Source: an uncultured Rhodospirillales bacterium (lineage in GTDB: Bacteria > Pseudomonadota > Alphaproteobacteria > Acetobacterales > Acetobacteraceae). From it: a DNA stretch of 56,287 nucleotides. A model generated the notes under the pieces. It was not told the DNA's origin. It saw only the letters and a program-made list of their open reading frames with translations, and made no database searches. The stretch is taken from positions 1-56,287 of the forward strand of contig CAIJTR010000096.1 in the NCBI GenBank assembly GCA_903823665.1, in the 5' to 3' direction. A program made the translations under genes and the position numbers. Below, one piece after another: positions 1-7,787 of the stretch (its first letter is position 1; each line of letters opens with the position of its first letter).

Positions 1-2
1 CC

Positions 3-2849
3 GGAACCGCCGCAGATGCCGCAAGTGAGGCACTGCCCGCCTTGCGTGAAGCCGAGGCTATCGCCCGCACCGCCCTCGAACGCCACCGCCTCGCAGGCGA
101 GCAGATCGAGGCCGAAATCGCCCGCGCCCGCGCAGGTCTGGAAGCCGCCACCGCCCAGCTTTCCCGCGTCGAGCAGGACCTCGCCCACGCCACCCGACAG
201 GCCAGCGAGGCCGAAGCCGCCATCGCGCGCCTCGACGCCGAAGCCGCACGCCTCGCCACCGAAGCAGCCAGCCATCCTGCTCTCATCGAGACGGCGCAGA
301 CCGAATCTGTCACCGCCGCAGACGCCGTGCGGACGCTGGAGGCTGAGACCAACCGCGCCACCGAGCACGCGGCCGAACTCGCTGCCCGACATCGCTCACT
401 CTCTGAACAGCTCAACACCGCCGAACAACGCGCCCGCCGCCTCCGAGAGCAGACGGCACGGCTGGCGGAGGAGCAGGCGAAACTCCAGGCCCAACTCGTC
501 CCGGCCGATCGCCTCACCCAGGCACAATCCGCCGCCACCGCAGCCGCTGTCAGCTTCGAGGCCGCTCGCGTGGCGCTGGAAGAGGCCGAGCGAGGCCGTG
601 CCACCGCGTTTGCCGACGCCGCCGCCAGTCGTGACGCCGCCCAGCAAAACGCCGCCCGCGCCCGCAGCGAGGCCCGCGCCGAAGCCGAACGCCTGCGCAC
701 CGAAGCCGCCAGCAGGCTCACCGCCGCGCGCAACCAATCCAGCGCCGCCGAACAGGCCCGCGCCCGGCTCGCCACCGAACACAACGCGCTGGCCGAAGTG
801 CTCGGCGTGAAGGACAATGAACGCTGGCCGCGCATGGTCGATCAGCTCGTCGTCCCCGCTGGTCTTGAAGCCGCGCTCGGTGCCGCGCTCGGCGAGGAAC
901 TCGACTCCGCCGCCGACACCGAAGCCGCCCGCCACTGGCGCGCCCTGCCGCCGTTGTCACCCCCGCCCGCGTTGCCGGATGGCTGCACGGCGCTCTCCAC
1001 GCTCGTGAAGGCACCAGACACACTCTCCCGCGCGCTCTCGCAGATCGGTCTGATCGAAGCCCCATCACCGCAAGCCGTCGAAGCGCTGAAGCCCGGCCAA
1101 ATGCTGATCTCGCGCGAGGGTGCCGTCTGGCGCTGGGATGGCTATACCGTCCTGCCCGGCACCCGCACCGCCGCCGCCGTCCGCCTGCAACAGCGCAACC
1201 GGCTGGCCGATCTCGCCGCCAAACTCGCCACCGCCAAATCCGCAGCCGACGCTGCCAAACTCGCCCTCACCGAAGCCGAAGCCGCCGAACGCGCCGCCCG
1301 CGTCGCTGCCGACACCACCGAACAATCCGCCCGCGCCGCCGCCGACCGCGCCGAGACCGAAGCCCGCGCCTCAGCCAAAGCCCGCGAGGATCAGGCCGCC
1401 GAAGCCGAACGCGCCGCCCGCCAATCCCGCGCCGCCGCCGAGCAGAATATGAGCCGCCTGCGCGTCGAAGCAGCGCAACTCGAAGCGCAATCCACCGCCG
1501 CCGCCGCCCGCGGGGCCGGTCTGGCCGAACAGCACGCCCGCCTCACCGCCGAACTGGCCGAGGCGGAGCAGGCACTCGCCACCATCCGCGCCGACCTCAC
1601 CGGCATCCCCGACCCGGAAGCCGCCCGCCGCACGCTCGCCACCACGCGCGACGCCCTCGCCGCCGCCCGCACGCGCGAGAAGCAGACCAGCACCGCCCTC
1701 GACCAACTGCGCGCCCAGGCCACCACCCGGGAGTCCCGCCTCGCCGCCATCGCTCCGGAGCAGGCGGAATGGCAGACCCGGCGTAGGGAAGCCGCGCTGC
1801 GCCACACCGACCTCACTGCCCGCCTGCAAACTGCTCGCGCTGAGATGGTGGCGTTGCAGGAAGCCCCCACACGCCTCGCCGAACAGGGCCGCGACGCCCA
1901 GCGCATCCTGTCCGAAGCCGAAGCCGCGCACCGCCAAAAGGCCGCACATCTCACCGAGGCCGAGCGCACGACAGCTGCCACCGACCGCGCCGCCCGCGCC
2001 GCCGAAGCCTCCCTCGCTGCCGCCCGCGAAGCGCTCGTTCGTGCCGAGGGCGACAAAACCCAGGCCGATCACAACTGGGGCAGCGTCGCCGAACGCATTC
2101 TCGAAAAGCTCGGCGTGAACCCCGAACTTCCCGCCCCGCCCAGCGATATCGGGCCAGATGCCGAGGACAAATTCCGCAGGCGTCACGAGCGCCTCCAGCG
2201 CGAGCGCGAGGAGATGGGCCCCGTCAATCTCCGTGCCGAGATCGAGGCCGAGGCGATGGAGGAGCAGATCGCCACCATCGTGCGCGAGCGTGAGGAGATC
2301 GCCACCGCCATCGCCAAACTCCGCGGCTCCATCGGCCATCTGAACCGCGAAGGCCGCGAACGCCTGTCGCAGGTGTTTGCCGAAGTGGACGGTCATTTCC
2401 AGCAACTCTTCGCCCGCATGTTCGGCGGCGGCAGAGCCCATCTGGCGCTCGTCGGCTCCGACGACCCGTTGCTGGCCGGGCTCGAAATCTACGCCCAGCC
2501 GCCCGGCAAAAAACTCACCGCGCTCAGCCTGCTTTCTGGCGGCGAACAGGCGCTGACGGCGCTTTCGCTCATCTTCGCGGTCTTCCGCTGCAACCCCGCC
2601 CCCATCTGCGTGCTCGACGAGGTGGACGCGCCACTGGACGACGCCAACGTCGACCGGTTCTGCACGCTGCTGGAAGACATGGTGCGCGAGACCGGCACGC
2701 GCTTCCTCGTCGTCACCCACCACGCCCACACCATGGCGCGGATGGACCGGCTTTATGGAGTGACGATGCAGGAACGCGGCGTCTCCCGGGTACTTTCCGT
2801 CGACCTCGCGCGGGCGGCCGCGATGGTCGATGCCATTGCAGCCGAATAG
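3..2849 (+). CDS. smc: Chromosome segregation ATPase SMC, C-terminal two thirds (truncated by window edge)
   Basis: The frame is open from the first bases, so the N-terminal Walker A head lies outside the window; about 948 residues are visible. They begin in an Ala/Glu/Arg-rich coiled coil. A hinge-like globular stretch follows (bases ~810-1170, around the NERWPRMVDQL motif), then a second long coiled coil. The C-terminal ABC head has the signature LSGGEQ (~2533) and the Walker B/D-loop CVLDEVDAPLDD (~2608). SMC dimers are clamped by ScpA/ScpB and organise and segregate the nucleoid. Several long antisense frames here are artefacts of the skewed codon use of the coiled coil. Identification rests on the head signature plus the coiled coil-hinge-coiled coil layout; a RecN- or SbcC-type protein is less likely because of the hinge and length. 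Confidence 0.95.
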   Translation, partial: GTAADAASEALPALREAEAIARTALERHRLAGEQIEAEIARARAGLEAATAQLSRVEQDLAHATRQASEAEAAIARLDAEAARLATEAASHPALIETAQTESVTAADAVRTLEAETNRATEHAAELAARHRSLSEQLNTAEQRARRLREQTARLAEEQAKLQAQLVPADRLTQAQSAATAAAVSFEAARVALEEAERGRATAFADAAASRDAAQQNAARARSEARAEAERLRTEAASRLTAARNQSSAAEQARARLATEHNALAEVLGVKDNERWPRMVDQLVVPAGLEAALGAALGEELDSAADTEAARHWRALPPLSPPPALPDGCTALSTLVKAPDTLSRALSQIGLIEAPSPQAVEALKPGQMLISREGAVWRWDGYTVLPGTRTAAAVRLQQRNRLADLAAKLATAKSAADAAKLALTEAEAAERAARVAADTTEQSARAAADRAETEARASAKAREDQAAEAERAARQSRAAAEQNMSRLRVEAAQLEAQSTAAAARGAGLAEQHARLTAELAEAEQALATIRADLTGIPDPEAARRTLATTRDALAAARTREKQTSTALDQLRAQATTRESRLAAIAPEQAEWQTRRREAALRHTDLTARLQTARAEMVALQEAPTRLAEQGRDAQRILSEAEAAHRQKAAHLTEAERTTAATDRAARAAEASLAAAREALVRAEGDKTQADHNWGSVAERILEKLGVNPELPAPPSDIGPDAEDKFRRRHERLQREREEMGPVNLRAEIEAEAMEEQIATIVREREEIATAIAKLRGSIGHLNREGRERLSQVFAEVDGHFQQLFARMFGGGRAHLALVGSDDPLLAGLEIYAQPPGKKLTALSLLSGGEQALTALSLIFAVFRCNPAPICVLDEVDAPLDDANVDRFCTLLEDMVRETGTRFLVVTHHAHTMARMDRLYGVTMQERGVSRVLSVDLARAAAMVDAIAAE

Positions 2850-2905
2850 CCGCATCCCCAATTCTGGGGCATATTGGCGACATCCATGCAGCAAGGAACG
2901 AGGCG

Positions 2906-3385
2906 ATGAGCTGGAACGAGCTGTTTGTGCTGCTGGGCTTTCTTGCCGTGTCGTTCATCGCGGCCTCCAGCGGCGCGATTTTCAAGCCCGGCCCATGGTA
3001 TGACGGCCTGACCAAGCCGTGGTGGACGCCGCCGAAATGGGCGTTCCCCGTCGTTTGGTCCGCGCTTTACGTCGCCATGTCCGTCGCCGCATGGCGGGTC
3101 TGGCTCGCCGTGGGCTTTGCCGCAGCCGAGGGCGCGTTTGCCATCTATCTGATCCAACTCGCCATCAACGCAGGCTGGTCGGCCGTGTTCTTCGGGCTGA
3201 AGCGGATGGATTGGGGCATGGTCGAGCTGATCGCCCTCTGGCTCGGTGTCGCCGCCACGATGGTGGCCTTTGCCCCGTATGACACGGTCGCCGTTTGGCT
3301 GCTGGCCCCCTACCTGCTCTGGGTGACCATCGCCGGCGCGCTGAACGCGGCGATGATCCGCCTTAATCCCACCGTAAAAGCGTAG
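2906..3385 (+). CDS. tspO: TspO/MBR family tryptophan-rich sensory protein
   Basis: A 159-residue, five-helix membrane protein of the normal family length. The family motif KPWWTPPKWAFPVVWSALY is at residues 37-55, and the protein is rich in Trp throughout. TspO proteins bind porphyrins and sterol-like ligands and, in alphaproteobacteria such as Rhodobacter, modulate tetrapyrrole export and oxygen-dependent gene control. Here it stands 56 bases behind smc with its own GAGG ribosome site (2899-2902), so it is probably independent of smc. It converges on the peroxiredoxin gene with only 7 bases between the stops. The family is certain from the motif; the ligand in this organism is not known. 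Confidence 0.93.
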   Translation: MSWNELFVLLGFLAVSFIAASSGAIFKPGPWYDGLTKPWWTPPKWAFPVVWSALYVAMSVAAWRVWLAVGFAAAEGAFAIYLIQLAINAGWSAVFFGLKRMDWGMVELIALWLGVAATMVAFAPYDTVAVWLLAPYLLWVTIAGALNAAMIRLNPTVKA

Positions 3386-3392
3386 GTCGAAC

Positions 3393-4043
3393 TCAGCCCG
3401 CCAAAGCCTTCAGCGACGGCATCATCAACGCAGGCTCCGGCCTTTGGGTGTAATCCGGGTTGACCTCGGAATAGACGACCACGCCGTTCTGGCCGACCAC
3501 GTAGCGGCCCGGCATCGGCAGCGTCCATGACGGCTCACCATTGACCATCGCAAGGTCATTGCCGAAGCCCTTGTAGATCGCGATCAGCTCGTCCGACAGG
3601 GCAAACCGCAGGCCGAACGCATGCGCCAGTTCGTTGCCCTTGTCGGTCAGAATGGGAAATGAAAGCTCGTTCTGGCGAACGGATTTGCGGCTGTTCGCAG
3701 CGTTTTCCGGCGAAATCGCCACCAACGATGCGCCCAGCGCCTGAAGCTCCGGAAGAATATCCTGCAGCGCCTGAAGCTCGGCATTGCAATACGGGCACCA
3801 CACGCCGCGATAGAATGTGATCACCAACGGACCCTTCGCCAGCAATTCAGCGGACGAAACCGGCGTGCCATCCGGCCCCGGCAGCGTGAACGCGGGCATC
3901 GCATCGCCCACCTTCAAAGCCCGCTCCGCCTGCCCGGTGGCAGCGAGATCGGCGTTGGCCTTCACCATCACCGCCCGCGTCTCCGGCGGCACCCTGCTCA
4001 CCGACCCTGCGGAAATGGCGGCAAGTTTCTCCTGTAGCGACAT
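3393..4043 (-). CDS. Peroxiredoxin-like (AhpC/TSA) family protein
   Basis: 216 residues from the ATG at 4043, chosen because an AGGAG site lies six bases upstream (4050-4054); the frame is open for ten further codons. A helical N-terminal extension of about 45 residues precedes a thioredoxin-fold AhpC/TSA domain. The active-site stretch FYRGVWCPYC carries Cys83 and Cys86 as a CxxC pair. Proteins with this layout are annotated as peroxiredoxin-like and presumably reduce hydroperoxides in the cytoplasm. The CxxC arrangement differs from classical 2-Cys peroxiredoxins, so a thiol-disulfide role is also possible. It is convergent with tspO and stands as a single gene. Confidence 0.88.
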   Translation of the reverse strand: MSLQEKLAAISAGSVSRVPPETRAVMVKANADLAATGQAERALKVGDAMPAFTLPGPDGTPVSSAELLAKGPLVITFYRGVWCPYCNAELQALQDILPELQALGASLVAISPENAANSRKSVRQNELSFPILTDKGNELAHAFGLRFALSDELIAIYKGFGNDLAMVNGEPSWTLPMPGRYVVGQNGVVVYSEVNPDYTQRPEPALMMPSLKALAG

Positions 4044-4139
4044 GACACTCTCCTGAATTGGCAGGACAGACATGGGCGCGTGCCTGCGGCCATCACAGTC
4101 CAGTTGGAGGAATAGCGCTGATGCCGGGCTGGAATGAAT

Positions 4140-4152
4140 GGGGGGGGGGGGG
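4140..4152. repeat. Run of 13 consecutive G
   Basis: An uninterrupted 13-base G homopolymer on the plus strand, in the 152-base gap between the start of the minus-strand peroxiredoxin-like gene (4043) and the stop of the minus-strand GST gene (4196). It lies upstream of the peroxiredoxin-like gene, about 100 bases before its start codon. Such tracts are prone to slippage and to sequencing error. Confidence 0.95.
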
Positions 4153-4195
4153 ATGTACGCCGGGCACCGCGCTGGACGGCGCCCGACCTACAAGA

Positions 4196-4876
4196 TCAGG
4201 CCGCGATGTGACGGAACATCGCGCGCTTGGCTTCGTCGTCGAACTCGGTCTTGAACGCGTGGCGGTCCTTGATCGCCAGCGCGCGCACCGCAGCCGGCCG
4301 GGCCGAGATCTCATCAAACAGGCGCTTGAGGTTCGGGAACTTCGTCCAGGCTGCGTCATCACCCATGATGAACGGCACCATCCGCGCCCAGCCCCACACG
4401 TCCATGTCGATGATCGTATAAGTATCGCCCAGCATATACTTGCTGGTCGCCAGATGCGCATCGAGAATGCCGTAATGGCGGTTCGCCTCAAAGGCGTAGC
4501 GGGTGAGCGCGTAATCCTTTGGCTCCGGTGCGAAATGGCGGAAATGCACGGCCTGGCCGGAATACGGACCCACGCCGGTTGCCACAAACATCAACCAAGA
4601 CAGCAGCTTGCCGCGCGCCACCGGCGTGTTCTCCGGCATGAACTTGCCGGTCTTTTCGCCGAGATAGAGCAGGATGGCGTTGCTGTCGAACACCACGGCG
4701 TCACCGTCGATGATGCAGGGCACCTTGTTGTTCGGGTTCAGCTTGCTGAACTCGGGCGAATGCTGCTCGCCCTTGCGCGTATCCACTGGGACCGCGTCGT
4801 ATTCCAGGCCCGCTTCTTCCAGAAACAGCGCCACCTTCATCGGGTTCGGCGCGAGGCTGTAGTAGAATTTCAACAT
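4196..4876 (-). CDS. Glutathione S-transferase family protein
   Basis: 226 residues from the ATG at 4876, which has a GGAGGA site at 4881-4886. The N-terminal thioredoxin-like domain begins MLKFYYSLAPNPMKVALFLEE, has the cis-proline loop NNKVPCI, and has the glutathione-gamma-glutamyl contact region FDSNAILLYLGE. A helical C-terminal domain follows. This resembles the bacterial theta/beta-like and YfcG/YghU-like GSTs; substrate cannot be told from sequence. The frame is open upstream to 5152, but that part has no family similarity and overlaps the start of the divergent PEP-CTERM gene. Function is cytoplasmic glutathione conjugation or disulfide reduction. Confidence 0.92.
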   Translation of the reverse strand: MLKFYYSLAPNPMKVALFLEEAGLEYDAVPVDTRKGEQHSPEFSKLNPNNKVPCIIDGDAVVFDSNAILLYLGEKTGKFMPENTPVARGKLLSWLMFVATGVGPYSGQAVHFRHFAPEPKDYALTRYAFEANRHYGILDAHLATSKYMLGDTYTIIDMDVWGWARMVPFIMGDDAAWTKFPNLKRLFDEISARPAAVRALAIKDRHAFKTEFDDEAKRAMFRHIAA

Positions 4877-5024
4877 GTGTTCCTCCTGTGAACGCAGCAA
4901 CGTTAGCAGTGCGTGCGGCCTTGCGCGTGTGAAATCTCCGAAACGCGTGTCTGCCTCGTTGCGATCATTGACACGCCGCCATGCCGTCCGGCCTACTGCA
5001 CCGCAACATTGCGGAGCGCGCACG

Positions 5025-5648
5025 ATGGCATACGCAACATGGCGGATATGGGGTGCTGCCTTGGGCACGATCATGGCTCTGCTCTGCGGCCGGCCCGCAA
5101 ACGCCGCTTTCACCGTTACCTTCGCCGAGGTTGGGCCGAACGTCGTGGCCACTGGCCGCGGCAGCTTGAATCTGGCTGGACTGAGCTTCTATGCCGTTGA
5201 TCCAGCCGCATACTCGTTCGCCGCCGTTAACCCGACGATCCCAAACTTCAGGCTCGGAGGTCTGCCGACGACAAGTGAAGATGTCTACGGCATCACCTCC
5301 AACGTCTTGACGTTCGGGCCGGGGGCCAACCAGGGCAGTATTTGCTGCACCACGCAGGTCAACACCACCATCGGCTCGGGAGACAGTTTCACCTTTGTTG
5401 CCAACACCGATATCGAGGTGCCACACGGCTACGTCTCCGGCACCGCGCTTTCCACCAGCAACACCTGGAACGATGCCAGCCTCTATTCTATGGGCCTCGC
5501 CGCCGGCACCTATGTCGAGACCTACGCCGTCACAGGCGGCACCGACAGCGTGACGGTGATCGTGCAATCCGTCCCCGAACCCGCCACCACGGCGCTGTTC
5601 GCCCTGCCTTTGGCCCTGCTAGGCTTCCTCCACGCCCGACGCGCCTAA
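5025..5648 (+). CDS. PEP-CTERM sorting domain protein (exported, function unknown)
   Basis: 207 residues from the ATG at 5025, preceded by GGAG at 5013-5016. A signal peptide covers roughly residues 1-26 (hydrophobic core ending RPANAA). The body is rich in Thr, Ser, Gly and Asn, with no enzymatic motif I recognise. The C-terminus is a textbook PEP-CTERM tail: VPEPAT, a hydrophobic segment, and the basic end HARRA. Such proteins are processed by an exosortase (EpsH family) and are associated with exopolysaccharide or biofilm. No exosortase gene lies in this window, so the sorting enzyme must be elsewhere. Confidence 0.85.
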   Translation: MAYATWRIWGAALGTIMALLCGRPANAAFTVTFAEVGPNVVATGRGSLNLAGLSFYAVDPAAYSFAAVNPTIPNFRLGGLPTTSEDVYGITSNVLTFGPGANQGSICCTTQVNTTIGSGDSFTFVANTDIEVPHGYVSGTALSTSNTWNDASLYSMGLAAGTYVETYAVTGGTDSVTVIVQSVPEPATTALFALPLALLGFLHARRA

Positions 5649-5696
5649 ACCATTCGTCACTTTGACGCCCCCGCAAGTCGCTGGTAGGGCAGTCAC

Positions 5697-6483
5697 ATGA
5701 ATTCTCTCCTCGATTTCATCGCCCTGATTGGCCGGGCCCTGCTCGGCGCGTGTTCCAGCGCGGGCAAGCTGACGTTGTTCGCACTCAGCGGCATCTCCCA
5801 CATCGTCCGCCCGCCCTTCTATGGCCGCATGTTCCTGCGCGCCTTCGTTGAGATCGGCTAATTTCTCACTGCCGGTGGTGGCCTTGACCGCGATTTTCAC
5901 CGGCATGGTGCTCGCCCTGCAAAGCTCCACCGGGCTGTCACGCTTTTCGGCGGATTCAGCGGTGGCAAGCCTCGTCGTGCTGTCCGTCACCCGCGAACTC
6001 GGCCCTGTGCTGGCGGGATTGATGGTGGCGGGACGTGTCGGTGCCTCGATCGCCGCTGAAATCGGCACCATGCGCGTCACCGATCAGATCGACGCACTAT
6101 CCACCCTGTCCACCAACCCGATGAAATATCTCGTGGCCCCCCGCCTGCTCGCGGGCCTTATCGCGGTGCCGTTGCTGGTGGTGGTGGCCGATATTCTGGG
6201 TGTGCTCGGCGGTTTCATCATCGCCACCGCCAAGCTGGGCTTCAGTGCGGAGAGCTATCTCAACAACACGCTCACCTTCATGCAGACCGAGGACGTCATC
6301 TCCGGCCTCGCCAAAGCCGCGGTGTTCGGCGTGCTCATCACGCTGATGGGCTGTTACCAGGGCTACAACTCCAAGGGCGGCGCGCAGGGCGTGGGTGCCG
6401 CCACCACCTCCGCCGTCGTCGCTGCCTCGGTGCTGATCCTGGCGTTTGACTACGTGCTCACCGAGTTGTTTTTCTCACGATGA
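5697..6483 (+). pseudogene. mlaE: MlaE-type ABC transporter permease, interrupted by a +1 frameshift
   Basis: The product is split over two frames. From the ATG at 5697 the frame reads 54 codons (MNSLLDFIALIGRALLG to FVEIG) and stops at TAA 5859-5861. The rest of the permease (FSLPVVALTAIFTGMVLALQ onward) continues in the next frame to 6483. Removing one A at 5860/5861 restores EIGYFSLPV, as in normal MlaE proteins, and gives 261 residues, the usual length. MlaE is the inner-membrane permease of the Mla phospholipid transport system, paired here with mlaF by a 4-base ATGA overlap. The frameshift is either a real inactivation or a base-calling error; the otherwise perfect conservation favours a recent event or an error. 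Confidence 0.85.
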
Positions 6484-7283
6484 GCGGCAGCGAAGGCTCA
6501 AAAACGATGAGCGCGTCTGTCCCCAAAATCCGCCTGCGCGGCGTGTCGAAATCCTTTGGCGACAAGAAGGTGCTGGACGGGATCGACCTCGACATCGAAA
6601 CCGGCACCTCAATGGTCGTCATCGGCGGCTCAGGCTCCGGCAAGTCCGTGCTGATCAAATGCATTCTAGGGCTGATCGAGCCGGACAGCGGCACGATTGA
6701 AATCGACGGAAAGAACATACTGACGCAAGACCGCGCCGAGCGTGAGGCCATGCGCAGCCGTATCGGCATGTTGTTTCAGAACGGCGCGTTGTTCGACAGC
6801 CTGACAGTGTGGGAAAACGTGGCGTTCGGCCTGCTCGCGCAGAACAAATGCACGCGAGCGGAGGCCCGGCCACGGGCAGACACCGTGCTCGCCGCTGTCG
6901 GGCTCGATGCAACAGTGGGCGATCTATCCCCAGCCGAACTCTCCGGCGGCATGCAAAAGCGCGTGGGCCTCGCCCGCGCCATCGCCGCACAGCCGGAGAT
7001 TTTGTTCTTCGACGAGCCCACCACCGGGCTCGACCCCATCATGGGCGCTGTGATTGACGGCCTGATCGTGGATTGCGTGAAAAAGCTGGGTAGCACCGCC
7101 ATCGCCATCACGCATGACATGCTCAGCGCCCAACGAATTGGGGACCGTGCGGCGATGCTTTATAAAGGGGCGATTGTCTGGCAGGGTGCTGCTGACACCC
7201 TGCTCAACAGCGGCAATGCCATGGTAGACCAGTTCACCCATGGCAGACGGGAAGGCCCCATCCAAATGGAGCTTCGCCGGTAG
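6480..7283 (+). CDS. mlaF: MlaF-type phospholipid ABC transporter ATP-binding protein
   Basis: 267 residues, starting inside the mlaE stop (ATGA, 6480-6483), so translation is probably coupled. Walker A is GGSGSGKS (residues 49-56), the Q-loop is MLFQNGALFD, the ABC signature is LSGGMQKRVGLARAIA, Walker B is ILFFDEPTTGLDP, and the switch His is in AITHD. This is the Mla/Ttg2A ATPase family that energises lipid traffic between the inner and outer membranes. The usual mlaD substrate-binding gene does not follow; the next gene is on the other strand. MlaD, B and C must be elsewhere if the system works. Confidence 0.93.
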   Translation: MSGSEGSKTMSASVPKIRLRGVSKSFGDKKVLDGIDLDIETGTSMVVIGGSGSGKSVLIKCILGLIEPDSGTIEIDGKNILTQDRAEREAMRSRIGMLFQNGALFDSLTVWENVAFGLLAQNKCTRAEARPRADTVLAAVGLDATVGDLSPAELSGGMQKRVGLARAIAAQPEILFFDEPTTGLDPIMGAVIDGLIVDCVKKLGSTAIAITHDMLSAQRIGDRAAMLYKGAIVWQGAADTLLNSGNAMVDQFTHGRREGPIQMELRR

Positions 7284-7298
7284 GCCAGCCCGGCTAGA

Positions 7299-7709
7299 TC
7301 ACTCCAGGTAGGTGTGAACCGCCTCGAACACCAAGCCAAGCAACGCCACCGCATAGGTGAATGGGAAGACGTATTTCTTCAGGATTTCCTCGTTGTCCTC
7401 AAGCAGGGCCATCATCTTGCGCGGCAGCGCCTCGAACACTTCCGCACCGCCCAGAATGGTCGAAGCCGCCAGACCGATCAGCGCCAGCGAGCCCAACCCC
7501 ATAATCGGGCCGAACACCGACCACATCCGCTCGCCTCCGGCCAGGAACACCGACGAAGCCAGCATCAGGCCAACCACACCGGCGAAACATGCGGTCACGG
7601 TGCGGCTGTTTGCGGTATCCGTGTCATTGCGGCCCCGGGTCTCCAAATGGCGCTCCATCGCACCGAGCAGGAACGCACCAAAAATGAAGTAGAATCCGAG
7701 GCTTTGCAT
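7299..7709 (-). CDS. Small integral membrane protein of unknown function
   Basis: 136 residues from the ATG at 7709 (start MQSLGFYFIFGAFLLG), with a purine-rich GGGGAAA upstream. Four hydrophobic segments are visible: near the N-terminus, VTACFAGVVGLMLASSVFLA, the stretch after GGERMWSVFG, and YVFPFTYAVALLGLVFEAV. A charged loop (LPRKMMALLEDNEEILKKY) lies before the last helix. I do not recognise a named family. The open frame extends upstream to 8318, but that part is antisense to radA and is not coding. It converges on mlaF (15 bases between the stops) and diverges from radA. Confidence 0.7.
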   Translation of the reverse strand: MQSLGFYFIFGAFLLGAMERHLETRGRNDTDTANSRTVTACFAGVVGLMLASSVFLAGGERMWSVFGPIMGLGSLALIGLAASTILGGAEVFEALPRKMMALLEDNEEILKKYVFPFTYAVALLGLVFEAVHTYLE

Positions 7710-7787
7710 CTTATCATTTCCCCAACCGGACAAGTCTCGCCAATCGTGGCACAACGTTTGAACGCTGAAAACAGCTTTGGAGCCCGA

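Noticed and set aside
1371-2894. A 507-codon open frame on the minus strand inside smc
   Set aside because: It is antisense to the conserved SMC coiled coil and head, shows no family features, and arises from the codon bias of Ala/Glu/Arg-rich coiled coils.
5856-5864. Programmed frameshift in mlaE
   Set aside because: The site lacks a slippery heptamer or a RF2-type CTT-TGA signal. A single extra A explains the break more simply.
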